Source of the DNA: Shinella yambaruensis
GTDB taxonomy: Bacteria; Pseudomonadota; Alphaproteobacteria; Rhizobiales; Rhizobiaceae
Direction: 5' to 3'
Length of the DNA: 64,000 bases
Assembly (NCBI RefSeq): GCF_022899355.1
Contig: NZ_JALJCK010000005.1
Location: forward strand, 62,001 to 126,000
This document shows positions 37,625 through 45,000 of the stretch, piece after piece. Position numbers and translations under genes: made by a program. The notes beneath the pieces were generated by a model that worked only from the letters and a program-made list of their open reading frames with translations, made no database searches and was not told the origin of the DNA. Positions within the stretch are counted from its first letter, which is position 1. Every line of letters starts with the position of its first letter.

Positions 37625-37648
37625 AAAGGCCCTCCGAAGAGGGCCTTT
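37625..37648. terminator. Strong bidirectional terminator hairpin
   Basis: AAAGGCCCTC-cgaa-GAGGGCCTTT is a perfect 10-bp stem with a tetraloop. On the minus strand it is followed by TTTTCG and on the plus strand by a CTTGTT tail. It lies about 90 bp after the end of the alpha/beta hydrolase gene. The rest of 37515-37737 shows no gene. Confidence 0.7.
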
Positions 37649-37737
37649 CTTGTTCAAACGGCCTGCCTTGAAGAACTCGCGCGGGGACGTTCCTGTCGCT
37701 TGGCAGTACGGCGAACCTCCCTGTCGGCGGCTGACGG

Positions 37738-38661
37738 TCAGAGGTTCTCGGCGTAGAACGCCTTGAGCCTGTCGACGGCCTGCTCGACGCATTCGGGCTT
37801 GTCGTAGAGGTCGTAGTGCGTGGCGTCGGGCACGACGTGGATGTTCTTCACCTTCGAGGCCGCCTTGTTGAACAGCTCGAACCCGTCGCGATAAGAGCCG
37901 AAGGCGCCCGCCTGCCCGCCACCAACGACGATCTGCAGCGGCTGGGTCAGCAGCTTCTCCGCCAGATGGAAGGCATCGAAGGTGAAGCCGGCGCCGGTGC
38001 TGGCGACGTTCAGCTTGTTGGGTGATCCCGGCTGCTGGCCGCGCGGCGTCGTGTAGTAGTCCACCGCCTCGACCACATCGACATCCGTGATGCCATAGGA
38101 GTCGAGCTGGGCCTTCGACTGCGGGATATAGGTGGCGATCGCGGTCTCCGCGCCGCGGGCCTCGGCCGTGCGCTGCGCGCCGATGCCTTCCAGCGCCTTG
38201 ATCGCCGCATCGGCGGAGAGGTCCCCCTCCCGGCACAGCCGGCCGTAATTGGCCCCGACGATGGTGCCGACCGCCTTGAAGCGGCGCTCGGTCATCGCCG
38301 CGTTCACCGCATAACCGCCGCCGCCGCAGATGCCGAGCACGCCGATGCGGTTCTCGTCGACATAGGGCAGCGTCACGAGGTAATCGGCCGCGCAGCGGAA
38401 ATCCTCGACGCGGGTCGCCGGGTCTTCCAGATAGCGGCCGGGACCGCCGCTGGCGCCCTGCGTGGAGGCGTCGAAGGCAAGGCAGACATAGCCGAGTTCG
38501 GCGAGCTTTGCGGCGTAGATCGCGGCCGTCTGCTCCTTGCAGGAGCTGATCGGGTGTGCGACCACGATGGCCGGATATTTTTTCGCCTCGTCGAAGCCGG
38601 CCGGCAGGTGCAGGTTGGCGGCGACGTCCCAGGTCTTGTTCTTGAAGGTCACGGATTTCAT
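37738..38661 (-). CDS. Alpha/beta hydrolase, dienelactone-hydrolase-like
   Basis: 307-residue alpha/beta hydrolase. The nucleophile elbow reads [13 protein letters not shown], with Cys rather than Ser in the GxCxG position, as in dienelactone hydrolases. [12 protein letters not shown] and a late [10 protein letters not shown] (putative catalytic His) complete the pattern. Close to the YcjY/DLH-like group of uncharacterised hydrolases. AAGGAG lies 7 nt before ATG 38661. It is divergent from a LysR gene 98 bp away, a common regulator-target pair. Substrate unknown. Confidence 0.85.
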   Translation of the reverse strand: MKSVTFKNKTWDVAANLHLPAGFDEAKKYPAIVVAHPISSCKEQTAAIYAAKLAELGYVCLAFDASTQGASGGPGRYLEDPATRVEDFRCAADYLVTLPYVDENRIGVLGICGGGGYAVNAAMTERRFKAVGTIVGANYGRLCREGDLSADAAIKALEGIGAQRTAEARGAETAIATYIPQSKAQLDSYGITDVDVVEAVDYYTTPRGQQPGSPNKLNVASTGAGFTFDAFHLAEKLLTQPLQIVVGGGQAGAFGSYRDGFELFNKAASKVKNIHVVPDATHYDLYDKPECVEQAVDRLKAFYAENL

Positions 38662-38759
38662 GTTCGGTCTCCTTTCCATTCGATGCCCCGAAGATAGCGC
38701 GCCTTCCTGTTTTCGATTAGACAGTGCAATCGGGATGCCGTGATTAGCCAGGCTTATGA

Positions 38760-39662
38760 ATGTCGAACGAGAACCTTCGTGATCTGAACGCCTTCGTCAC
38801 CGTCGCGGAGGAAGGCAGTTTTACGCGCGCGGCGGCGCGGCTCGGCGTTTCGCAGTCCGCGCTCAGCCAGACCGTGCGCAATCTGGAGGAGCGGGTGGGG
38901 ATCCGCCTTCTCAATCGCACGACGCGCAACGTCTCGCCGACGGAGGCGGGGGAGAGGCTCCTGTCGGAGGTGGCGCCCGCTCTGGAGCAGATCGACCGCG
39001 GCTTCGCCCAGCTCGGCTCGTTGCGCGAGCGCCCTTCCGGCACGATCCGCCTGTCGGCCGACGAATATGCGATCCTCAGCCTGCTATGGCCGGCGCTGGA
39101 ACGGTTCCTCGCCCTCTATCCGGAGGTCAACATCGAGCTGGTGACGGACTACGGTCGCACCGATGTCGTCCGCGAGCGCTTCGATGCGGGCGTGCGCCGC
39201 GGAAAGCTCGTGTCGAAGGACATGATCGCGCTCAGCATCGGGCCGGATATCCCGATGGTCGTCGTGGGCGCACCGTCCTGCTTTTCGCAGCGGAAGAAAC
39301 CGAAACGGCCGCAGGATCTGTCCAACCACGATTGCATCAACCTTCGCCTGCCCACCCATGGCGAGTTCTTCGCCTGGACCTTCAGCAAGGGCGGCAAGGA
39401 CCTGCGCGTCACCACGCAAGGCAGGCTGGTCTTCACCAGCGTCGTGCAGGTGCGCCAGGCCTGCCTCGCCGGCTTCGGCCTCGCCTATCTGCCGCTCGAT
39501 TTTGTGGCCGGGCACATCGCGGGCGGGGCGCTTGTCGAGGTGCTGGCCGACTGGCGCAAGACCTTCGAGGGCTACCACCTCTACTACCCCAATCGGCGTC
39601 AGCATCCACCGGCACTGGCTGCGCTGATCGATGCACTGCGATACAACACAAAGAAGGCATAG
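38760..39662 (+). CDS. LysR-family transcriptional regulator, divergent from the hydrolase
   Basis: 300-residue LysR regulator. NLRDLNAFVTVAEEGSFTRA, AARLGVSQSALSQTVRNLEE and RVGIRLLNRTTRNVSPTEAG make a full winged helix. No clear Shine-Dalgarno precedes the ATG. The effector domain includes GFGLAYLPLDFVAGHIAGG. It probably controls the adjacent hydrolase from the shared 98-bp promoter. It resembles the truncated LysR pseudogene at 39.9-40.8 kb in the NRTTRN segment. Confidence 0.87.
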   Translation: MSNENLRDLNAFVTVAEEGSFTRAAARLGVSQSALSQTVRNLEERVGIRLLNRTTRNVSPTEAGERLLSEVAPALEQIDRGFAQLGSLRERPSGTIRLSADEYAILSLLWPALERFLALYPEVNIELVTDYGRTDVVRERFDAGVRRGKLVSKDMIALSIGPDIPMVVVGAPSCFSQRKKPKRPQDLSNHDCINLRLPTHGEFFAWTFSKGGKDLRVTTQGRLVFTSVVQVRQACLAGFGLAYLPLDFVAGHIAGGALVEVLADWRKTFEGYHLYYPNRRQHPPALAALIDALRYNTKKA

Positions 39663-39866
39663 CCTCGATAGCCGTGCATCGATAGGGCATTGGCCACGGC
39701 CGAACGCGTGCAAACCACGACGTAGCGTCCGTTCAACCAGTTCCGGGATTGGGCCGAAAGGGACTGGCCGCTCCTTGGGGGGTGAGGCAAGGAAGCAGTC
39801 CCTCCATACGTCCGGATCATACGGTTGCAGTACGACCTTCGTCAGGTGACGGATATCCGTGTCCCT

Positions 39867-40787
39867 CTATGTGCTCTCGCCGGCCGGGGCGATTGCCGGA
39901 ATGGCTTTGCGGGACTCCGCGACCAGGTGTTTGCGCCGCTCGACCAGGAAATCGATCAGCGCCCGGGTCTTGGCCGGCATCTGGTTGCGCGACGGCACAT
40001 AGAGATAGAAGCCCGGAAACGGCCGGCACCAGGGCGCCAGCACGCGCACCAGCCGCCCGTTGGCCAGATGTTGCCGGACGCAAAGGTCCAGATGCTTGAT
40101 CAGTCCCACGCCCTGCATGGCGGCGTTCAGCATGGCCTCGTCGTCGTTGAACACGGCGTTGCCTTTCGGCTCGAACTCTATCGTCCGCTCCTCGGCATCC
40201 GGTGACGTGAACGACCAGCGATCGATCGTGCCGCTGGAGGTGAAACGGAAGGCGAGACAATTGTGCCGCAAGAGGTCGTTCGGGGTTTCGGGCACGCCGT
40301 ACTTTTCAAAGTAGGCCGGCGATCCGACGACGGCCTCCTCGATCGGCGGCGTGACGGGCACCGCCACCATATGCTCGTCCAGGCTTTCGCCCAGCCGGAT
40401 GCCGGCATCCATGCCGTCGGCCACGATGTTCGAAAAGCCGTCGTCCGATACGATCTCCAGCCGCAGCTTCGGATAGCGCGCCAGAAATTCGCTCATGTAC
40501 GGCTCGATCAGGAGCCGGTTGACGGGGCGCGGGACGGTCATGCGGATCGAGCCCGACGGTTCCTTATGCGCCTCCCCCAGTTCCGATACCGCCCTCTCTA
40601 TGGCCACGAGCGCGGGCTGCAGGACGTCCAGCAGGCGTTGCCCCTCCTCCGTCAGCGACATGTTGCGCGTCGTGCGGTTGATGAGCCGGACGCTCAGCTG
40701 CTGTTCCAGCGCCTTGAGGTGCTGCGAGAGCGCGCCCCGCGTGACCAACTCCCCCCGCGTGACCAGCTCGAAGCCGTCGATAACCAC
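39867..40787 (-). pseudogene. LysR-family regulator lacking the first HTH helices (5'-truncated)
   Basis: The frame is open for 306 codons and includes a complete effector domain. However, the DNA-binding domain starts only at ALSQHLKALEQQLSVRLINR, inside the recognition helix. The N terminus MVIDGFELVTRGELVTRGAL is not LysR-like. It contains an 18-bp tandem repeat (CCCCGCGTGACCARCTC at 40735-40751 and 40753-40769 on the plus strand). About 25 residues forming the first two helices are missing. The protein, if made, should not bind DNA by itself. Divergence is low otherwise, so truncation appears recent. Confidence 0.65.
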
Positions 40788-40839
40788 CTCCGCTTTTCGA
40801 CCGGCCAGCCGGCCCGAAAATGGCCCCGTTCAGGATGCC

Positions 40840-41556
40840 TCAGGAAAGGCCGCTCATCAGGCGCCGGTATTCTGCTTCCGGCCTGCCATAGGCGTCGTGG
40901 GCGAACTCCTCCAGGGCGGGACGGTCGCGGATGACGACGCTGCCGCGCAGCGAGCGGATGAAGCCCTCGCCTTCCAGGACATGCAGCGCGGTCGTCACGC
41001 TCGGCCGCCTGACGCCCAGGAGCACCGACAGGAGTTCGTGCGTCAGCGCCATCTCGTCGCTGCGCGAGCGGTCGTGGCACATGAGAAGCCAGCGGGCGAG
41101 CCGCTCGTTGACCTCGTGGACCGCATTGGACACGGCCGTGTGGGCCAGTTGCACGGCAAAGCTCTCCATCGAGCGGTTCATGATCCGGACGAAGGGCTTG
41201 CTCTGGTCCATCCAGCGGCGAAAATCGTCGAAGCCCATGCTGTAACCCTCGGCGTCGAGCTGGACCGTCACGTCATAGGAGCTGACCCGGGCGCCCGTCA
41301 CCGCGGAGGTCGGGATGTAGCCGTCGAAGCCGAAGATGCCTGCTTCCGCGCGCCGGCCCTGCGGCGTCGTGATCACGACGGACCCGATGCCGTCGGTCAG
41401 GAAATACACCGCGTCGATCGGCCGGTCCCGATGCGCAAGGGACGTGCCCTTGGGAAGGACCTCGTGCTTCAGGTCGGGCGCCAGCATCTGGAAGTCGACA
41501 TCCGGCAGGAGCTGCAGGAGGTTGTTGGGGGGTGCAGAGCGCAACGGGGCGGCCAT
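40840..41556 (-). CDS. Crp/Fnr family transcriptional regulator (paralogue 1)
   Basis: 238-residue cNMP-fold/HTH regulator. The N-terminal jelly roll (PKGTSLAHRDRPIDAVYFLT and AGIFGFDGYIPTSAV) lacks the RxA signature of cAMP binding and the cysteine cluster of FNR. The HTH is LTHELLSVLLGVRRPSVTTA-LHVLEGEGFI. GGAGG lies 7 nt before ATG 41556. A close paralogue with the identical RRPSVTTALHVLEG recognition segment lies at 52.0 kb. Ligand unknown. Both sit in a block of stress genes with shared palindromes. Confidence 0.9.
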   Translation of the reverse strand: MAAPLRSAPPNNLLQLLPDVDFQMLAPDLKHEVLPKGTSLAHRDRPIDAVYFLTDGIGSVVITTPQGRRAEAGIFGFDGYIPTSAVTGARVSSYDVTVQLDAEGYSMGFDDFRRWMDQSKPFVRIMNRSMESFAVQLAHTAVSNAVHEVNERLARWLLMCHDRSRSDEMALTHELLSVLLGVRRPSVTTALHVLEGEGFIRSLRGSVVIRDRPALEEFAHDAYGRPEAEYRRLMSGLS

Positions 41557-41703
41557 GTCCACGCCTCCTGTTTCGGGCCGGCGCGCCTGTCAGCGCCTGG
41601 CGCCGGCAATTCGGGGAGATGACGGTGCGCCGTCGAGCTTACGCCATCCTGTCCAAGTCGCAAGAGCGGGACGGCGCGCCGCACGCGCGGCGACGGATGC
41701 AAA

Positions 41704-41733
41704 GCGGCCGGCCCGGAGGTCCGGGCCGGCCGC
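41704..41733. terminator. Long GC-rich palindromic hairpin
   Basis: GCGGCCGGCCCGGA-gg-TCCGGGCCGGCCGC is a perfect palindrome with GATGC/GCATC just outside it. It lies 36 bp after the YflT-like gene (minus strand), where it is followed by CTTTGC. It is probably a terminator or a 3' RNA-stabilising hairpin. Confidence 0.6.
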
Positions 41734-41768
41734 TGCATCACGAACCGAAAAATACGGCTGCCAAGCGA

Positions 41769-42365
41769 TCAGCGCCGGTAGCGCAGGCGCTCCTGCTCGA
41801 TTTCGGCGGGACCGTAGGGATCGAGCGTCTCGTCGAAGCGCGTCCAGCCCTGCTCGGCATAGGCCGCGCGCCGCTCGGCCGGATCGACCCAGTTCGACTG
41901 GCGCAGGATCGCCTCGGCCTCCGGATAGAGGCTTTCCTCGACGCGGGCGGTAACCAGCGTGCCGCCGCGGCGCACGCCTTCGGCATAGACATGGGCATGC
42001 TCTTCCGGCACGCCGGATTCCGTCATCGCGCCGATGAGGCCGCCCGCCGCGCCGCCGGCCACCGCGCCGGCGGCGGCACCGGCCGCCGTGGCGGCAAGCC
42101 AGCCGGCGGCGACCACGGGCCCGACGCCCGGAATGGCCATGATGCCGAGGCCGGTCAGGAGGCCGCCGACGCCGCCCACGGCCGCGCCGATGCCGGCCCC
42201 TGCTCCCGCGCCCTCCGCGGCGTTCGTATCGCCGGTCCGGCGCTCGTCCACATTGTTCGACACGATGCTGATGTCGTCCGAGGGGATGCCCCGCGCTTCG
42301 AGGGCGCTGACCGCGGCACGCGCGTCGGAATAGTCGTCAAAAAGTCCGGTTGCGGTTTTCTTCAT
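41769..42365 (-). CDS. General stress protein 17M/YflT-like glycine-rich protein
   Basis: 198-residue protein. The N-terminal ATGLFDDYSDARAAVSALEA is the YflT/heat-induced stress ferredoxin-like domain. It is followed by a long Gly/Ala-rich hydrophobic segment (residues ~52-115) and ESGVPEEHAHVYAEGVRRGG, a second copy of the domain edge. Such proteins are common stress-induced proteins of unknown biochemical role. It follows the PepSY-like gene by 22 nt and is probably expressed from the same sigma-EcfG-type promoter at 42744-42768. Confidence 0.8.
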   Translation of the reverse strand: MKKTATGLFDDYSDARAAVSALEARGIPSDDISIVSNNVDERRTGDTNAAEGAGAGAGIGAAVGGVGGLLTGLGIMAIPGVGPVVAAGWLAATAAGAAAGAVAGGAAGGLIGAMTESGVPEEHAHVYAEGVRRGGTLVTARVEESLYPEAEAILRQSNWVDPAERRAAYAEQGWTRFDETLDPYGPAEIEQERLRYRR

Positions 42366-42387
42366 GGGAGTATCCTCTCAGTTGGCG

Positions 42388-42705
42388 TCAGTTGGCGACG
42401 ATGTTGCCCTGGTAGTCGAGCGCGACACTGACGGACTTGCCGTCCTTCATCGCGGTGCCCCGCCAGACGCCCTTGTCGTCGAGCGCGAGCCCGGTGACGT
42501 CGGCATAGCCCGCTTCCGCGATGCGCTCCTTGGCCTGGTCCTCGGTGAAGCTGTTCGCGCCTTCGACCGGCGCGGTGGCGTTCTTGTCGTCCGGCGTCGC
42601 GACCGCCGGCGTATCGCCATCGGTGGTGGGCGTCGTGGAGGTCTGGGCGAAGGCGCCAAGGGTCGATGCGCCGACGAACGCGGCGGCGAGCAATAGCTTT
42701 TTCAT
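42388..42705 (-). CDS. PepSY-like small secreted protein
   Basis: 105-residue secreted protein. The Sec signal MKKLLLAAAFVGASTLGAFA is followed by a Thr/Pro/Asp-rich linker and one PepSY-like unit (FTEDQAKERIAEAGYADVTG and LALDDKGVWRGTA). Probably periplasmic. First gene of a two-gene operon with the YflT-like protein, with an EcfG-type promoter upstream. Confidence 0.8.
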   Translation of the reverse strand: MKKLLLAAAFVGASTLGAFAQTSTTPTTDGDTPAVATPDDKNATAPVEGANSFTEDQAKERIAEAGYADVTGLALDDKGVWRGTAMKDGKSVSVALDYQGNIVAN

Positions 42706-42743
42706 GATGTTTCCTCGTTGTCAGCCGTTGAAGGCAAGAAGCA

Positions 42744-42768
42744 AACCGAGATCGCGGCGTTTGGTTCC
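42744..42768 (-). promoter_or_regulatory. Sigma-EcfG-type promoter (GGAAC-N16-GGTT)
   Basis: Read on the minus strand, GGAAC (42768-42764), 16 nt and GGTT (42747-42744) lie about 40 nt before the PepSY-like start. The consensus for alphaproteobacterial general-stress sigma is GGAAC-N16/17-CGTT, so one base differs. Confidence 0.5.
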
Positions 42769-42832
42769 TCGCTAATTTTGCGGGAGGCGTAAAATAAGCG
42801 CGTCCTGATGCCGCATCTGCCGGCAGAGGCGG

Positions 42833-43576
42833 CTAGAACACCCGCACCGCGGCCGTCCCCGTGATGACCAGCGCGACCGCGATCATCAGCGGCTTGACCG
42901 GCAGCCGGCTGACGATGAGGGCGCCGAAGGGCGCGGCGAGCACCCCGCCGATGATGAGGCCCACCGCCGAGGAGAGCTCCGACCAGCCGAGCGCCAGGAT
43001 GAAGGTGACCGAGATGACCATGGTGACGGCGAATTCGGTGAGGTTGGTGGAGCCGATGACCTTCCTGAGGTTATGGCCGCGCCCGAGCAGGCTGCTCGTC
43101 ACGATCGGCCCCCATCCGCCGCCGCCCATGGCATCGAGCACGCCGCCGAGCCCGCCGACATAGGGCACGATCCAGTCGCGCACATCCCGCGGCCAGGACG
43201 GGTTGAAGGCCTTGTAGAGGATGAAGAGGCCGACGGCGACGAGATAGGCCGAAACGAAGGGCTCGATCACCTTTCCGTCGATGTTCGACAGGAGATAGGC
43301 GCCGATCGCCCCGCCCGCCATGCCGGCCGGCGCAAGCCGCGCCACCAGCCGCCAGTCGACATTGCGATGATAGGCATGCGAAAGCCCGGAAGCGGCGGTG
43401 GTGAAGCATTCCGTCACATGGGTCATGGCGCTTGCCGTTGCCGGCGGCACGCCGACGGCAAGCAGGCTCGTGGTCGTCAGCACGCCGAAGGCAAGGCCAA
43501 GGGCGCCGTCGACGATCTGGGCCAGGAAGCCGATGACGACGAAAAGCAGCAAATCCGCAGTGAGATAATCCAGCAC
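42833..43576 (-). CDS. TauE/SafE family sulfite/anion exporter-like membrane protein
   Basis: 247-residue membrane protein with about eight spans. VVIGFLAQIVDGALGLAFGV and TTSLLAVGVPPATASAMTHV are the DUF81/TauE first repeat. AMGGGGWGPIVTSSLLGRGH is the second. A GTG start (43576) with GGGAGCGG upstream avoids an unlikely 37-residue charged extension. Family members move sulfite, sulfoacetate or other C-S anions. The substrate here is not clear from context. Confidence 0.82.
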   Translation of the reverse strand: MLDYLTADLLLFVVIGFLAQIVDGALGLAFGVLTTTSLLAVGVPPATASAMTHVTECFTTAASGLSHAYHRNVDWRLVARLAPAGMAGGAIGAYLLSNIDGKVIEPFVSAYLVAVGLFILYKAFNPSWPRDVRDWIVPYVGGLGGVLDAMGGGGWGPIVTSSLLGRGHNLRKVIGSTNLTEFAVTMVISVTFILALGWSELSSAVGLIIGGVLAAPFGALIVSRLPVKPLMIAVALVITGTAAVRVF

Positions 43577-43704
43577 GATCCCGCTCCCGCCTTGTTCACG
43601 CGATCGTCTAGAAGTTCGCTCGGCCCCGTTGGTTCCGGGAGGCGGACGGAACAATTCTCGCCATTCCTGATTGTAGAAGGACATCAACAGCGCGGGGTTT
43701 CGAA

Positions 43705-43959
43705 ATGGAAAGCGCTCACAACTGGCAGATGCCCGTCGTCCTGGCCAATCGGGAGGCCGAAGCGTTCGTGGTGGTGCGCAACTCCCTCGAGGCCGCCGCC
43801 TATCTGATGGATTTCTGGCCGAAGCAGCACGGACCCGCTTTCTACAAGGCCATTCGCCTTTGCGCGGACGCGCTCGATGGCGAGGTGACCGACGAGGACG
43901 TGCGGGATGCGTTTCTGGCGGCGGCGCACGATGCGAACATCGCCATTACCGTGCACTGA
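43705..43959 (+). CDS. DUF982 family protein
   Basis: 84-residue protein of the DUF982 family, frequent in Rhizobiales: PVVLANREAEAFVVVRNSLE, AAAYLMDFWPKQHGPAFYKA and IRLCADALDGEVTDEDVRDA. Function unknown. AGAAGGACATCAACAGCGCGG-type sequence upstream has no sharp SD; the ATG at 43705 follows GGGGTTTCGAA. Confidence 0.85.
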   Translation: MESAHNWQMPVVLANREAEAFVVVRNSLEAAAYLMDFWPKQHGPAFYKAIRLCADALDGEVTDEDVRDAFLAAAHDANIAITVH

Positions 43960-44022
43960 CCCTTGCCGGCCCGGCCTTGCGGGCCATATCGCCCCTCAGG
44001 AACCACCGCCCGGAGCACCGCC

Positions 44023-45000
44023 ATTCATCGACGCGCCCTGCCTCTCCTGCTGATCCCGCTGAGCGGCTGTTCCGGCATACAGTCGGCGCTCGATCCCGCG
44101 GGCGACGAGGCGGCGGCGATCTATACGCTGTTCCTCGTCATGGTCGCCGGCGGTGCGCTCATCTGGCTCGCCGTCGTCGGGCTTCTCCTTCACGCGGCGC
44201 GGCGGCGCGAGGCCCCCTGGAGCGAGAAGACCGCCGGGCGGCTGATCGCCTGGGGCGGGGTCGCCTTTCCCGTCGCCGTGCTCCTGGCGCTGCTTGCCTA
44301 TGCGGTCTGGCTGATGCCGGCGATCCGGCCTTGGCTGGCGCATTCCGCGCCGGCGGCCCGGCCGATCGAGGTGACGGGCGAGCAGTTCTGGTGGCGCATC
44401 CGCTATCCCGCCGCCGAAGGCATGCCGGCCTTCGAGACCGCCAACGAACTGCGCCTTCCCGTCGGCGCGCGTGCCGTCTTCGCGCTCAAGGCGCAGGACG
44501 TCATCCATTCCTTCTGGATACCGGCGCTGGGCGGAAAGATGGACATGATCCCCGGCCGCACCAACACGCTCTCGCTGCTGCCGACACGGGCCGGCGTCTT
44601 TCGCGCGCCCTGCGCGGAGTTCTGCGGCGCCTCCCACACGCTGATGGCCTTTTCCGTCGTCGTGATGGAACCGGAGGACTATGCGGCCTGGCGCCGGGCG
44701 CAGGCGGGAGGGAACCCCGCAACGGGCAGCGAAGGCGAGCGGCTTTTCGCCGGTCACGGCTGCGCCGGCTGTCATGGCATCCGCGGCCTGACGGAGACCG
44801 CGAGCCTCGGACCGGACCTCACCTTCTTCGGGCAGCGCCAGACGGTCGGCGCCGGCACGCTTGCCAATACGGCCGAAAACGTCGCGCGCTTCATCCGCAA
44901 CCCGGACAAAGTCAAGCCCGGCGCGAAAATGCCGGCCTTCGACATGCTGCCGGACGGGGACATCGCCGCCATGGCCGATTATCTCGTGGGGCTCAAATGA
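44023..45000 (+). CDS. coxB: caa3-type cytochrome c oxidase subunit II with C-terminal cytochrome c domain
   Basis: 325-residue lipoprotein subunit II. A lipobox (LLLIPLSGC) and two spans precede the cupredoxin domain; EQFWWRIRYPA, the CuA site CAEFCGASHTLM and a C-terminal haem c motif (CAGCH) follow. Electrons enter through haem c and CuA. No ATG or GTG lies in a sensible place. The codon best placed for initiation is ATT 44023, with GGAG 7 nt before it, giving a signal peptide starting HRRALPLLL. A TTG at 43963 in frame lacks an SD and would add 20 residues. First gene of the oxidase operon. Confidence 0.85.
   Translation: MHRRALPLLLIPLSGCSGIQSALDPAGDEAAAIYTLFLVMVAGGALIWLAVVGLLLHAARRREAPWSEKTAGRLIAWGGVAFPVAVLLALLAYAVWLMPAIRPWLAHSAPAARPIEVTGEQFWWRIRYPAAEGMPAFETANELRLPVGARAVFALKAQDVIHSFWIPALGGKMDMIPGRTNTLSLLPTRAGVFRAPCAEFCGASHTLMAFSVVVMEPEDYAAWRRAQAGGNPATGSEGERLFAGHGCAGCHGIRGLTETASLGPDLTFFGQRQTVGAGTLANTAENVARFIRNPDKVKPGAKMPAFDMLPDGDIAAMADYLVGLK

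Noticed and set aside
43860-44996. N-terminal extension of the ctaDE frame
   Set aside because: The frame stays open through coxB but encodes a low-complexity Arg-rich product. The real start is the ATG overlapping the coxB stop.
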